DNA of 64,000 nt from Actinomycetales bacterium (GCA_017308515.1 JAFKEN010000012.1:1-64000); one strand, 5' to 3'; shown: positions 14,900 to 24,246, numbered from the stretch's first letter. Numbers and translations are program-made. The notes: a model not told the origin generated them from the sequence alone.

Positions 14900-17875
14900 C
14901 TACGCCTGCTCGCCCCCGACCGCCGGCGCCGGGCCGTAGAACCCGCGCTCGAACACCTGTCGGGCGAGGCGCGTGGTGCGCAGGTAGTCCTCCTCGAAGC
15001 GGCTCGCGCCGCCGGGCGGGTACTCCATGAGCCGCGCGACCCCTTCGAGGTCGCGGCGGTCGCTCGGCAGCACGTCGGCCGTCTTCACCGTCCACAGTGT
15101 CATCGCCGAGCGGGCGCGGGAGGCGATCACCCACGCCGCGCGCAGGCGCTGCGCGTCGTCGTTGGTCACGTATCCGGCGACGACCGCCGCCTGCAGAGCG
15201 CGCAGGGTGGAGGTGGTGCGCAGGCCCTCAGTGCGGTGGCCGCGCTGCAGCTGCACGAGCTGCACGAACCACTCGACATCGCTGAGCGATCCGCGCCCGA
15301 GCTTGAGGTGCCGGGCCGGGTCGGCGCCCTTGGGCAGCCGCTCGGACTCGACGCGGGCCTTGATGCGGCGCACCTCGCGCACCGCCGCCGCCTCGATCCG
15401 CGCCGGGTAGCGGATCTCGTCGGCGAGGCTCTCGAAGTCGCGCAGCAGTGCCTCGTCGCCCACCGCGCCGCGGGCCCGCAGCAGCGCCTGCGCCTCCCAG
15501 GTGAGCGACCAGCGCTCGTAGTACGCGCGGTAGGAGTCGAGCGAGCGCACGATCGCGCCGTTCTTGCCCTCCGGGCGCAGCCCGAGGTCGAGGTCGAGCG
15601 GGAGGCGCAGATCCTCGGTGAGGCGCTTGATCTCGTGCACGATGCTCTCGGCCCGGCGCTGCGCCTCCTCCCCGTCGACGTCGACGGCGCGGTAGACGTA
15701 CATGACGTCGGCGTCGCTGCCGAAGCCGAGCTCCTCGCCGCCGTAGCGGCCCATCGCGACGATGCCGAACTCGATGCCGTCGCCGAAGCGGTGGCGCAGC
15801 GCGAGCACCCCGCGCAGCAGCGCGGTCGTCACGTCGGAGAGGGCGACGCCGAGTTCCTCGATCGTCAGCAGCCCGAGGATCCCCGCGAGTGCGAGCCGCA
15901 GCACCTCGCGGCGGCGCGCGGTGCGCAGCGCCTTCGCGCCGGCCTCCGGGTCGTCGAGGTAGCGCGCGACCGTGGCATCGGTCTCCTCGCGCAGCGCCTC
16001 CCACCCGCGCGGGCGCAGCTCCTCGTCGTCCTCGAGCCAGGCCGCCGCCTCGGGGATGCGCTCGAACAGCACCCCGACGAACCGCGAGCCCGACAGCACC
16101 TGGGTGAGCCGCTCCGCCGCGGTCGACGAGTCGCGCAGCATCCGCAGGTACCAGTAGGCCTCGCCGAGGTCCTCGCTGAGGGTGCGGAAGGTGAGCAGGC
16201 CGTGATCCGGGTCGGCGCCCTCGGCGAACCACTGCAGCAGCACGGGCAGCAGGTTGCGCTGGATCTGCGCGCGGCGCGAGACGCCGCCGGTGAGGGCCGC
16301 GATGTGGCGCAGGGCGCCCTGGGGATCCTGGAAGCCGATCGCGGCGAGCCGCGCCTGGGCCTGCTCGCTCGTCAGCGAGACCCCCGCGTCGGGCAGCGCC
16401 GCGACCGCCGAGAGCAGCGGCCGGTAGAAGAGCCGCTCGTGCAGCCCCCGCACCTCGATCTTGGTCCGCTGCCAGGCCTCGAGGAGGCCGGTGGCCGTCG
16501 ACGCGAGCCCCGTCGCGCGGGCCAGCACCCGCAGCGCCTCGTCCTCGCGCGGCATGAGGTGGGTGCGGCGCAGGCGGGAGAGCTGGATGCGGTGCTCGAC
16601 GAGCCGCAGGAACCGGTAGTCGCGCGCGAACTCCGCCGCCTCCACGCGGCCGATGTACCCGCGGTCGGCGAGGGCCGCGAGGGCGTCGAGGGTGGAACGC
16701 TGACGCACCTCGTCGTCGTGCACCCCGTGCACGAGCTGCAGCAGTTGGGTGGTGAACTCGACGTCGCGCAGGCCGCCGGGGCCGAGCTTGAGCTGCACGT
16801 CGACCTCGCCGGCCGGGATGTGCGCCGTGACCCGCTCGCGCATCCGCTGCACGTCGCCGACGAAGCCCTCGCGCTGCGCGCTCGTCCACACCATCGGTGC
16901 GAGGCGCTGCACGTAGCGCTCTCCCAGCTCGAGGTCGCCGGCGAGGGGCCGGGCCTTGAGCAGCGCCTGGAACTCCCAGCCCTTCGCCCAGCGCTCGTAG
17001 TAGGCGACGTGCGACTCGAGGCTGCGCACGAGCGCGCCGTCCTTGCCCTCCGGCCGGAGGTTCGCGTCGACCTCCCAGAGCGCCGGCTCGAGACCGGGTT
17101 CGGAGATGATGCGCGTCGTCTCCTGCGCGACCCAGGTGGCGGCCGCGAGCATCCGCGACTCCTCCACCTCGCTGCCCGGTGCGAGCTCGGCGACGTGGAT
17201 CACGTCGACGTCGCTGAGATAGTTCAGCTCGCGCGCGCCCGCCTTGCCCATGCCGATGATCGCGATCCGCGCCGCGTCGAGCTGCGCGCGCGGGAACCGG
17301 TCGGTGCGCCGCGCGAGCTCGAGGGCCGCGTCGAGCGCGGCACCGGCGAGGTCGGCCAGGCCCGCCGCGACCCGCGGGATGGCGGCGGCGCCGTCGGGCT
17401 GCTCGAGATCCCACGCGGCGAGCCGCAGCAGCTCGCGGCGGTAGGCGATGCGCAGCGCGGCGCGGGCCTCCTCGCTGGGCGGCGGGTCGGCGGCCGCGCC
17501 GCCCGAGATCGCGGCGCGCAGCAGCTCGGCGGCCCGCGCCTGCGGCAGGGGCGCGGCGAGCGGCTCGCGGAGCGCGTCGAGCGCCTCCGGCCGGCGCAGC
17601 AGGAACGCGCCGAGCGCCTCCGAGGCCCCGAGCACCCGGATCAGCCGCGTCGCCGCGGCCTCGTCGTCGAGCACCGCCCCGCCGCGATCGGGGTCGACCG
17701 AGAGCAGGTCGAGCAGGCGGCGCAGGGCGAGGTCGGGATCCGCCGCGAACGCGAACAGCGGAACGATGTCGCGCGAGACCCGGTCGCCCAGCTGGTCGAC
17801 ACCGTCGTTCGCCGCGTCGAGTTCGGCGAAGCCGAGCCGCGCGTACTCGGTCAGCGTGGATTCGGCCCGCGCCAT
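14900..17875 (-). CDS. glnE: bifunctional glutamine synthetase adenylyltransferase/deadenylase
   Basis: This 991-residue protein has two nucleotidyltransferase halves. The first carries GMGKAGARELNYLSDVDVIH near residue 220, and the second GRYGGEELGFGSDADVMYVY near 715. The G-x-D-x-D metal motif is present in each, with helical linkers (ERYVQRL, RRIKARVESERLPKG). The enzyme adds AMP to, and removes it from, class I-beta glutamine synthetase in response to nitrogen status. It follows glnA2 on the same strand, as in mycobacteria and other actinobacteria. The glnA2 product next to it lacks the modified Tyr motif, so its target is likely a GlnA elsewhere. Confidence 0.95.
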   Translation of the reverse strand: MARAESTLTEYARLGFAELDAANDGVDQLGDRVSRDIVPLFAFAADPDLALRRLLDLLSVDPDRGGAVLDDEAAATRLIRVLGASEALGAFLLRRPEALDALREPLAAPLPQARAAELLRAAISGGAAADPPPSEEARAALRIAYRRELLRLAAWDLEQPDGAAAIPRVAAGLADLAGAALDAALELARRTDRFPRAQLDAARIAIIGMGKAGARELNYLSDVDVIHVAELAPGSEVEESRMLAAATWVAQETTRIISEPGLEPALWEVDANLRPEGKDGALVRSLESHVAYYERWAKGWEFQALLKARPLAGDLELGERYVQRLAPMVWTSAQREGFVGDVQRMRERVTAHIPAGEVDVQLKLGPGGLRDVEFTTQLLQLVHGVHDDEVRQRSTLDALAALADRGYIGRVEAAEFARDYRFLRLVEHRIQLSRLRRTHLMPREDEALRVLARATGLASTATGLLEAWQRTKIEVRGLHERLFYRPLLSAVAALPDAGVSLTSEQAQARLAAIGFQDPQGALRHIAALTGGVSRRAQIQRNLLPVLLQWFAEGADPDHGLLTFRTLSEDLGEAYWYLRMLRDSSTAAERLTQVLSGSRFVGVLFERIPEAAAWLEDDEELRPRGWEALREETDATVARYLDDPEAGAKALRTARRREVLRLALAGILGLLTIEELGVALSDVTTALLRGVLALRHRFGDGIEFGIVAMGRYGGEELGFGSDADVMYVYRAVDVDGEEAQRRAESIVHEIKRLTEDLRLPLDLDLGLRPEGKNGAIVRSLDSYRAYYERWSLTWEAQALLRARGAVGDEALLRDFESLADEIRYPARIEAAAVREVRRIKARVESERLPKGADPARHLKLGRGSLSDVEWFVQLVQLQRGHRTEGLRTTSTLRALQAAVVAGYVTNDDAQRLRAAWVIASRARSAMTLWTVKTADVLPSDRRDLEGVARLMEYPPGGASRFEEDYLRTTRLARQVFERGFYGPAPAVGGEQA

Positions 17876-17944
17876 CGCGGCCTCCCCGTGTGCGGTGTCA
17901 TGTCTCGCGGATCCGCGGCGCCCCCCGAGCTACGCCTCACCGTC

Positions 17945-18000
17945 GGTTCAGGATCATCGGTTCAGGATCGTCGGATCGGAGTCGTCGGGTCAGAGGATCT
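17945..18000. repeat. 14-bp tandem repeat overlapping the glnA2 stop codon
   Basis: Four units of 14 bases (GGTTCAGGATCATC, GGTTCAGGATCGTC, GGATCGGAGTCGTC, GGGTCAGAGGATCT) run from the intergenic space into the last codons of glnA2. The unit containing the real stop codon appears to have been copied downstream of the gene. Confidence 0.7.
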
Positions 18001-19321
18001 CGAGGTTGGCCTCGAGCTCGTACGGAGTCACCTGGGCGCGGTACCCGGCCCAGTCGCGACGCTTGTTGGCGAGCACGAACTCGAAGACCTGCTCGCCGAG
18101 CGTCTCGGCGACGAGCTCGCTGTCCTCCATGAGGCGCAGCGCGTGGTCGAGGCTCTGCGGCAGCGAGCCGTAGCCGAGGGCGCGGCGCTCGGCGTCGGAC
18201 ATGCTCCAGACGTCGCCGTCGGCCTCGGTCGGCAGCTCGTAGCCCTCCTCGATGCCCTTGAGACCCGCGGCCAGCAGGAGCGCGTAGCCGAGGTAGGGGT
18301 TGGCCGCGGAGTCGATGCCGCGGTACTCGACGCGCGCGCTCTGCCCCTTGCCGAACAGCGGCACACGCACGAGCGCCGAGCGGTTGTTGTGGCCCCAGGT
18401 GAGGTAGCTGGGCGCCTCGTCGCCGCCCCAGATGCGCTTGTACGAGTTGACGAACTGGTTGGTGACCGCGGTGATCTCCGGCGCGTGCCGTAGCAGCCCG
18501 GCGATGAACTGGCGCCCGATCGTCGAGAGCTGGTACTCGCCCGAGGGGTCGAAGAACGCGTTGGTGTCGCCCTCGAACAGCGACATGTGGGTGTGCATGC
18601 CCGAGCCCGGCTGGCCCGCGATCGGCTTGGGCATGAAGGTCGCGTAGACACCCTGGTCGATCGCGACCTCCTTCACCACGACCCGGAAGGTCATGATGTT
18701 GTCGGCCATGGTGAGCGCGTCGGCGTAGCGCAGGTCGATCTCGTTCTGGCCGGGCCCCGCCTCGTGGTGGCTGAACTCGACCGAGATGCCGAGGTCTTCG
18801 AGCATGCGCACGGCGCTGCGGCGGAAGTCGTGCGCGGTGCCGCCGGGCACGTTGTCGAAGTAGCCGGCCGAGTCGACCGGCACCGGCTGGCCGTTCTTCA
18901 GCTTCTTCGACTCGAGCAGGTAGAACTCGATCTCGGGGTGCGTGTAGAAGGTGAAGCCCCGGTCGGCGGCCTTCGCGAGCGCCCGCTTGAGCACGTTGCG
19001 GGGGTCGGCGACGGCAGGCTGGCCGTCGGGGGTCGTGATGTCGCAGAACATCCGCGCGGTGGGGTCCACGTCGCCGCGCCACGGCAGGGTCTGGAAGGTC
19101 GTCGGGTCGGGATGCGCGAGCACGTCCGCCTCGAACCGGCGGGTGAGCCCCTCGATCGCCGAGCCGTCGAAGCCGACGCCCTCGCTGAACGCGCCCTCCA
19201 CCTCGGCCGGCGCGAGTGCGACCGACTTGAGGGTGCCGACGACGTCGGTGAACCACAGCCGCACGAACTTGACGCCGCGCTCCTCGATAGTGCGGAGAAC
19301 GAAGTCGCGCTGCTTGTCCAT
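17990..19321 (-). CDS. glnA2: glutamine synthetase type I, GlnA2-like (not adenylylatable)
   Basis: The 443-residue length and motifs match actinobacterial GlnA2. They include VGFDGSAIEGLTRRFEADV near the N-terminus, HPEIEFYLLES (active-site Glu), SHHEAGPGQNEIDL, PGSGMHTHMSLFEG (His binding region), NQFVNSYKRI and ARVEYRGIDSAANPYL. It makes glutamine from glutamate, ammonia and ATP as a dodecamer. The C-terminal NLYDLPPEE motif that carries the adenylylated Tyr in class I-beta enzymes is absent. It precedes glnE on the same strand with a 114-base gap. ATG 19321 is the natural start. Confidence 0.93.
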   Translation of the reverse strand: MDKQRDFVLRTIEERGVKFVRLWFTDVVGTLKSVALAPAEVEGAFSEGVGFDGSAIEGLTRRFEADVLAHPDPTTFQTLPWRGDVDPTARMFCDITTPDGQPAVADPRNVLKRALAKAADRGFTFYTHPEIEFYLLESKKLKNGQPVPVDSAGYFDNVPGGTAHDFRRSAVRMLEDLGISVEFSHHEAGPGQNEIDLRYADALTMADNIMTFRVVVKEVAIDQGVYATFMPKPIAGQPGSGMHTHMSLFEGDTNAFFDPSGEYQLSTIGRQFIAGLLRHAPEITAVTNQFVNSYKRIWGGDEAPSYLTWGHNNRSALVRVPLFGKGQSARVEYRGIDSAANPYLGYALLLAAGLKGIEEGYELPTEADGDVWSMSDAERRALGYGSLPQSLDHALRLMEDSELVAETLGEQVFEFVLANKRRDWAGYRAQVTPYELEANLEIL

Positions 19322-19374
19322 GCGAATGGGCCTCTCGGAACACGGCGGCGGCAGGTGCCGCGGGGCGTCGCAAC

Positions 19375-19380
19375 TAGGCT
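19375..19380 (+). promoter_or_regulatory. -10 box of a leaderless nadE transcript
   Basis: TAGGCT ends six bases before the nadE ATG at 19387, so the transcript should begin at or next to the start codon. Confidence 0.55.
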
Positions 19381-19386
19381 ACCGGC

Positions 19387-21153
19387 ATGCCCCGCCTGCG
19401 ACTCGCGCTCGGCCAGACCAATCCGATCGTGGGCGACTTCGAGGGCAACGCGCGGCGCATCGTCGCCGCGGCGCGCGAGGCGCAGGCCGCCGGGGCCGAC
19501 CTGCTGATGGTCGGCGAGATGGCCCTCTCCGGCTACCCGATCGAGGATCTCGCGAGCCAGCCGAGCTTCCTGCGGGCCGCCACCGCGGCGGTCCCCGAAC
19601 TCGCCGCCGAGCTCGAGCGTGAGGGCCTCGGCGACCTCGTCGTCATCGTGGGCCACCCGGACGGCCCGCACGAGCCGCGTACCCTCGGCACCTCGAACGC
19701 GCCCACCGCGATCGCCCAGAACTGCGCGAGCGTACTGCAGCACGGCGCGGTGGCCGCCCGCTACGTCAAGCACCACCTGCCGAACTACTCCGTCTTCGAC
19801 GAGTACCGCATCTTCATCCCCGGCGACGAGCTGCTCGTGCTGCGGCTGAAGGGCGTCGACGTCGCGCTCATCATCTGCGAGGACCTCTGGCGCGACGGCG
19901 GCCCGGTCGCGCGCGTGCTCGACGCCGGCGCGGGCCTGCTGCTCGTCATCAACGCGAGCCCCTACGAGCGCGACAAGGACGAGGTGCGCCTGCCGCTCGT
20001 GACCCGCCGCGCGACCGAGAACGACACGATCGTCGCCTACGTCAATATCGTCGGCGGGCAGGACGACCTCGTCTTCGACGGCGACAGCGTCGTCGTCGAC
20101 GGCGCCGGCGCGATCCTCGGCCGCGCCCCGCAGTTCGAGGAGCACGTGCTCGTCGTCGACGTCGAGCCCGCCGCGGCCGACCAGCCCGACGAGTGGCTCG
20201 AGGGCGTGACGCGGATCTCGCTCGACATGCCGAGCGAACCCGGCACCCCCGCCGCCTCGCCCGCCGCGGTCGCGGCCTCCCCGCTGCCGGCCGACATCGC
20301 GGTGCCGCGCGACGATCTCGAGGAGCTGTGGAACGCGCTCGTGCTGGGCCTGCGCGACTACGTGGAGAAGAACGGGTTCCCGAGCGTGATCCTCGGCCTC
20401 TCCGGTGGCATCGACTCGAGCGTCTGCGCGGCGCTCGCCGCCGACGCGATCGGCGCCGACCGGGTGTACGGGGTGTCGATGCCCTCGCGGTACTCCTCGG
20501 AGGGCTCGAAGGACGACGCGGCCGACCTCGCCGAGCGCATCGGCCTGCACTACGACGTCGAGCCGATCCTCGACCTCGTGCAGCCGATCGAGGAGCAGCT
20601 GGCACTGCACGGGACGGCCGCCGAGAACGTGCAGGCGCGCATCCGCGGCATCATCCTCTTCGCCTTCTCGAACACGAGCGGGCACCTCGTGCTGACCACG
20701 GGCAACAAGACGGAGCTCGCCGTGGGCTACTCGACGATCTACGGCGACTCGGCCGGCGGGTTCGCCCCGATCAAGGACGTGCCGAAGATGCTCGTCTGGG
20801 AGCTCGCGCGCTGGCGCAACGCCTTCGCCGAGAGCCGCGGGGAGACGCCGCCGATCCCGGTCAACTCGATCGAGAAGCCGCCGAGCGCGGAGCTGCGGCC
20901 CGACCAGACCGATCAGGACACCCTGCCGCCGTACGAGCTGCTCGACGAGCTGCTCGAGCTGTACATCACGCAGCGGCTCGGGCGGGAGGACATCATCGCG
21001 CGCGGCTTCGACCGGGCGACCGTCGAGTTCGTCGCGAAGCTCGTCGACCGCGCCGAGTGGAAGCGCCGTCAGGGCGCGATCGGCCCCAAGATCTCGGGCA
21101 TGGCGTTCGGCCGCGACCGCCGCCTGCCCATCACCTCGCGCCCCGCGGGGTGA
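19387..21153 (+). CDS. nadE: glutamine-dependent NAD+ synthetase
   Basis: This 588-residue two-domain enzyme has an N-terminal nitrilase-type glutaminase with its Glu-Lys-Cys triad in VGEMALSGYP, VKHHLPNYSVFDEYR and LIICEDLWRDGG. The C-terminal NAD synthase has the PP-loop LGLSGGIDSSVCAALAA near residue 338, then TTGNKTELAVGYSTIYGD. It converts nicotinate adenine dinucleotide to NAD+, using ammonia released from glutamine. Placement beside the glutamine synthetase genes is common in actinobacteria. A TAGGCT box six bases before ATG suggests a leaderless transcript divergent from glnA2. Confidence 0.96.
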   Translation: MPRLRLALGQTNPIVGDFEGNARRIVAAAREAQAAGADLLMVGEMALSGYPIEDLASQPSFLRAATAAVPELAAELEREGLGDLVVIVGHPDGPHEPRTLGTSNAPTAIAQNCASVLQHGAVAARYVKHHLPNYSVFDEYRIFIPGDELLVLRLKGVDVALIICEDLWRDGGPVARVLDAGAGLLLVINASPYERDKDEVRLPLVTRRATENDTIVAYVNIVGGQDDLVFDGDSVVVDGAGAILGRAPQFEEHVLVVDVEPAAADQPDEWLEGVTRISLDMPSEPGTPAASPAAVAASPLPADIAVPRDDLEELWNALVLGLRDYVEKNGFPSVILGLSGGIDSSVCAALAADAIGADRVYGVSMPSRYSSEGSKDDAADLAERIGLHYDVEPILDLVQPIEEQLALHGTAAENVQARIRGIILFAFSNTSGHLVLTTGNKTELAVGYSTIYGDSAGGFAPIKDVPKMLVWELARWRNAFAESRGETPPIPVNSIEKPPSAELRPDQTDQDTLPPYELLDELLELYITQRLGREDIIARGFDRATVEFVAKLVDRAEWKRRQGAIGPKISGMAFGRDRRLPITSRPAG

Positions 21154-21238
21154 CCCCACGTCGCGACCCGCGGGCCGACCGCGCCGTCGCACGCCGCCGC
21201 GGAGGCGCGACTCCGCCCCGTCCGAGAGGACACCGCCC

Positions 21239-22414
21239 ATGACCACCACCGACCCCCGCATCGCCTGGGTGCGCTCCAGCTGCCGGCTGCTCGCCGCGAT
21301 CGCCGAGGAGTACCGCGACACCCGCCCGTTCGCCGGCCTGACGATCGGCACCGGCATCCACCTCGAGCCGAAGACCGCCGCGCTGCTCGAGACGCTGCAC
21401 GACGGCGGCGCCGAGCTGGTGTCGACCGGCAACCTCAACTCGACCCAGCAGCAGACGGTCGACCACCTCCGAGGCCGCGGCATCACGGTCATCGGCGGGC
21501 CGACCGCCGATCCGGCGGTGCACGACCGCGACCTGCGCGAGGTGCTCGACGCCCGGCCGGACCTCCTCCTCGACAACGGCGGCGACCTCTTCGCCCGGTA
21601 CCTGGAAGACCCGTACGAGGGTCTGCGCGGCGGCACCGAGGAGACGACGAGCGGCCGGGATGCGCTGCTGCCGCTGCGCGAGCGGCTGCGGATGCCGGTC
21701 CTCGTCATCAACGACTCCCCCATCAAGCAGTTCGCCGAGAACACCCACGCGGTCGGGCAGAGCGTGTTCGAGTCGTTCCTGCGCATCACGAACCGCTCGA
21801 CCGGCGGCAAGCGCGTCGTCGTCATCGGCTACGGCTCCTGCGGCCGCGGGGTCGCGGCCGAGTTCCGCGGCTCGTACGCGCTCGTCACGGTCGTCGACGC
21901 CGACCCCGTCAAGCGGCTCGAGGCGAACCTCGACGGCTACGACGTGCGCGACCGCGAGCAGGCGCTGCGCGACGCCGACATCGTCATCACCATCACCGGG
22001 CGGGCGGGGATCCTCACCGCGGCCGACCTCGACCTGCTGCGCGACGACGTCATCGTCGCCAACGCGGGGCACCTGCCCTGGGAGATCGAGGTCGACGAGT
22101 GGCGGTCCGCGGCCGCCGCCGTGGAGCCCTCGACGCCGGGTCTCGAGACGCTGCGGATGGCGGACGGCCGCCGCATCCACCTCGCCGGGGCGGGGCACAT
22201 GGTCAACCTCGCGGGGCCCGCGCCGCTCGGCAACTCGATCGAGTCGATGGACCTCGGGTTCGCCCTGCAGGCCCGCTGCCTCGAGGTGATCGCGCGCGGC
22301 GACTACGCCGACGAGGCGGCGGGGGTCGCCGCGTGCGTCGTGCCGGTGCCGCGCTCGATCGACGAGGCGGTCGCGACCGGCTACCTCGCGTCGGTCGCGG
22401 GCGTGCGCGTCTGA
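21239..22414 (+). CDS. adenosylhomocysteinase-like NAD-binding protein (divergent)
   Basis: This 391-residue protein has the SahH fold: substrate-domain motifs GIHLEPKTA, STGNLNSTQQQTVDHL, DNGGDLF, EETTSG and NDSPIKQFAENTHAVGQS, then a Rossmann domain (VIGYGSCGRGVA) and NAGHLPWEIE. The catalytic Asp, Glu and Lys equivalents seem kept. The Cys of the CNIFSTQ motif is replaced, and the usual GHPSFVM and C-terminal KPDHYRY are missing. It is about 40-100 residues shorter than true SahH. The product may act on a different nucleoside thioether, so substrate assignment is open. It lies 85 bases after nadE on the same strand. Confidence 0.75.
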   Translation: MTTTDPRIAWVRSSCRLLAAIAEEYRDTRPFAGLTIGTGIHLEPKTAALLETLHDGGAELVSTGNLNSTQQQTVDHLRGRGITVIGGPTADPAVHDRDLREVLDARPDLLLDNGGDLFARYLEDPYEGLRGGTEETTSGRDALLPLRERLRMPVLVINDSPIKQFAENTHAVGQSVFESFLRITNRSTGGKRVVVIGYGSCGRGVAAEFRGSYALVTVVDADPVKRLEANLDGYDVRDREQALRDADIVITITGRAGILTAADLDLLRDDVIVANAGHLPWEIEVDEWRSAAAAVEPSTPGLETLRMADGRRIHLAGAGHMVNLAGPAPLGNSIESMDLGFALQARCLEVIARGDYADEAAGVAACVVPVPRSIDEAVATGYLASVAGVRV

Positions 22415-22461
22415 GCTCGGGTGGCGCGGGGCCCGGGACGGCGGCGCCGCGGGGCCGGGCA

Positions 22462-22467
22462 TAGGCT
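22462..22467 (+). promoter_or_regulatory. -10 box of a leaderless panB transcript
   Basis: TAGGCT lies seven bases before ATG 22475. It supports that codon over earlier in-frame triplets as the panB start. Confidence 0.55.
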
Positions 22468-22474
22468 GACCGGC

Positions 22475-23290
22475 ATGGCCGAGCCGATCGTCAAGCGCAT
22501 CCGCACCCGCCACTTCGTCAACGCGAAGCGCGAGGGCATCAAGATCACCGGCCTCACGAGCTACGACACGCTCTCGGCGCAGATCTTCGACGCCGCGGGC
22601 ATCGACTTCCTGCTCGTGGGCGACTCGGCCGGCAACACGGTGCTCGGCTACGACACGACGATCCCGGTGACGGTCGACGACCTCATCCCGCTCACCCGCG
22701 CCGTCGCGCACTCGGTCAAGCGCGCCTTCGTCATCGCCGACATGCCCTTCGGCTCCTACGAGACCGGCCCCGACGAGGCGCTGCACACCGCGTTCCGCTT
22801 CATGAAGGAGACCGGGGCGCACGCGGTCAAGCTCGAGGGCGGGGTGCGCTCGGCCGAGCAGATCCGGCGCGTCGTGTCGGCGGGCATCCCGGTCATGGCG
22901 CACATCGGCTTCACCCCGCAGAGCGAGCACCAGCTCGGCGGGCACGTCGTGCAGGGTCGCGGCGAGCAGGCGGAGGCCCTCGTCGCCGACGCGCATGCCG
23001 TGGAGGACGCCGGCGCCTTCGCCGTCGTGCTCGAGATGGTGCCCTCGGCGGTCGCGCAGCGGATCACCGCCGAGCTCACCATCCCGACCATCAGCGTCGG
23101 CGCGGGCCCGCACACCGACGGCCAGCTCATGGTGTGGACCGACTGGGCCGGACTGTCGACCGGCCGGGTGCCGACCTTCGTCAAGAAGTACGCGAATCTC
23201 GCCGAGGTGCTCGGCGAGGCGGCGAAGCGTTACCGCGACGAGGTGCAGGAGGGCGTCTACCCCGCCCCCGAGCACGAGTACGAGGGGTGA
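22475..23290 (+). CDS. panB: 3-methyl-2-oxobutanoate hydroxymethyltransferase
   Basis: This 271-residue TIM-barrel enzyme has the family motifs LTSYDTLSAQIFDAAGID, VGDSAGNTVLGYDTTIPV, DMPFGSYE, VKLEGG, MAHIGFTPQSE and the late DGQLMVWTDWAGL. It transfers a hydroxymethyl group from methylene-tetrahydrofolate to ketoisovalerate, the first step toward pantothenate and coenzyme A. The start is fixed by the -10-like TAGGCT seven bases before ATG. The stop overlaps the GTG of the next acetyltransferase gene (GTGA), so the two are co-translated. Confidence 0.95.
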   Translation: MAEPIVKRIRTRHFVNAKREGIKITGLTSYDTLSAQIFDAAGIDFLLVGDSAGNTVLGYDTTIPVTVDDLIPLTRAVAHSVKRAFVIADMPFGSYETGPDEALHTAFRFMKETGAHAVKLEGGVRSAEQIRRVVSAGIPVMAHIGFTPQSEHQLGGHVVQGRGEQAEALVADAHAVEDAGAFAVVLEMVPSAVAQRITAELTIPTISVGAGPHTDGQLMVWTDWAGLSTGRVPTFVKKYANLAEVLGEAAKRYRDEVQEGVYPAPEHEYEG

Positions 23291-24027
23291 GCGCGAGCTC
23301 CGAGGCCGTCGCGGCGACCGATCGCGACGCGAAGCCCGCGCCCGACGCCGCTCCGGCGGATCGCACACCGTCCGACTGGCCCCCGGCCCCGCCCGGCGGC
23401 TGGCCGCTGCGCACGGCGCGGCTCGAGCTGCGACCCGTGCGCCTCGAGGACGCGACGGCGATGGCGGACTACCGCGGCATCCCCGCGGTGACGAGCTTCG
23501 TGCCCTTCGAGCCGCAGAGCGTCGCCGACGTCGAGACCGCGATCCGCGACCGCTGGAACCGGGTGACCGAGACGGGTGGCAACGTCGAACTGGTCGCCGA
23601 GCTCGACGGCCGGGTCGTGGGCGACGTCGTGGTGTTCTGGCACGCGGCCGACGACGACTCGCGCGGCGATCGCCCGGCTCCCGGCGCGGCCCACGGAGCT
23701 CGCGGAGGCGACGGGGCCGGCGAGGGCGCTCCGCGCGCCGATGCCGCGCACGGATCGGCCGAGATCGGCTGGGTCGTGCACCCCGAGGTGGGCGGCCGCG
23801 GGCTCGCGACCGAGGCGGCCGGGGCCCTGATCGATTACGCGTTCGGGGCGCTCGGGATCCGCCGGCTCGTCGCGCGCGTGGATGCCCTCAACGCCCCGTC
23901 GCGACGCGTGTGCGAGAAGCTCGGCATGCGCGCCGAGGCGCACCTGCTCGAGAACGAGTGGTTCAAGGGGCGCTGGGGCGACGAGGTCGACTACGCGCTC
24001 CTGGCGCGCGAGCGCCGGGCGCACTGA
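23287..24027 (+). CDS. GNAT-family N-acetyltransferase (RimJ/RimL type)
   Basis: This 246-residue protein starts at GTG within the panB stop. After a 38-residue Ala/Pro-rich leader, the acetyltransferase core begins at LRTARLELRPVRLEDATAM. It ends with the acetyl-CoA loop VVHPEVGGRGLATEAAGALI and VDALNAPSRRVCEKLGMRAE. A Gly/Ala/Asp-rich insert of about 30 residues interrupts the core between FWHAADDD and GSAEIGWV, an unusual loop for this family. The acceptor substrate, a protein N-terminus or a small molecule, cannot be inferred. Confidence 0.88.
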   Translation: MSASSEAVAATDRDAKPAPDAAPADRTPSDWPPAPPGGWPLRTARLELRPVRLEDATAMADYRGIPAVTSFVPFEPQSVADVETAIRDRWNRVTETGGNVELVAELDGRVVGDVVVFWHAADDDSRGDRPAPGAAHGARGGDGAGEGAPRADAAHGSAEIGWVVHPEVGGRGLATEAAGALIDYAFGALGIRRLVARVDALNAPSRRVCEKLGMRAEAHLLENEWFKGRWGDEVDYALLARERRAH

Positions 24028-24051
24028 GCGGAGCGGCCCTGCGGCCGACGC

Positions 24052-24246
24052 TCAGTCGTCGCGCGCGTCCTCCGCGGCCCACTCCGCCGCGCGGCGGCGG
24101 GCGATCTCGGGCGCGTGCTCCGCGTCCGCCCGGCTCGCGTAGGGGCCGTCGCGGTCGCTCGAGAGGCTCTGCGGCCCCTCCTCGACCTGCCCGGTCTTGT
24201 GGTTGTACCACCACTGCTGCGCGTCTCGCTGCCCGTCGTCGGCCAT
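24052..24246 (-). CDS. small SPOR-like domain protein
   Basis: This 64-residue protein, from ATG 24246, reads QQWWYNHKTGQVEEGPQS, then GPYASRADAEHAPEIARRRA and an acidic end. Short actinobacterial proteins of this form are annotated as SPOR-domain-containing. TACGGT lies six bases before the ATG on the minus strand, which fixes the start and gives a leaderless promoter divergent from the DUF72 gene. Peptidoglycan binding is the usual SPOR role but is unproven for this truncated form. Confidence 0.75.
   Translation of the reverse strand: MADDGQRDAQQWWYNHKTGQVEEGPQSLSSDRDGPYASRADAEHAPEIARRRAAEWAAEDARDD

Noticed and set aside
15236-18493. 1085-codon open frame on the plus strand
   Set aside because: It is antisense to glnE and glnA2, with low-complexity Arg/Gly/Leu/Val/His composition and no motif.
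18898-21825. 975-codon open frame on the minus strand
   Set aside because: It is a shadow of nadE and glnA2; its sequence has no domain and runs across two oppositely oriented real genes.
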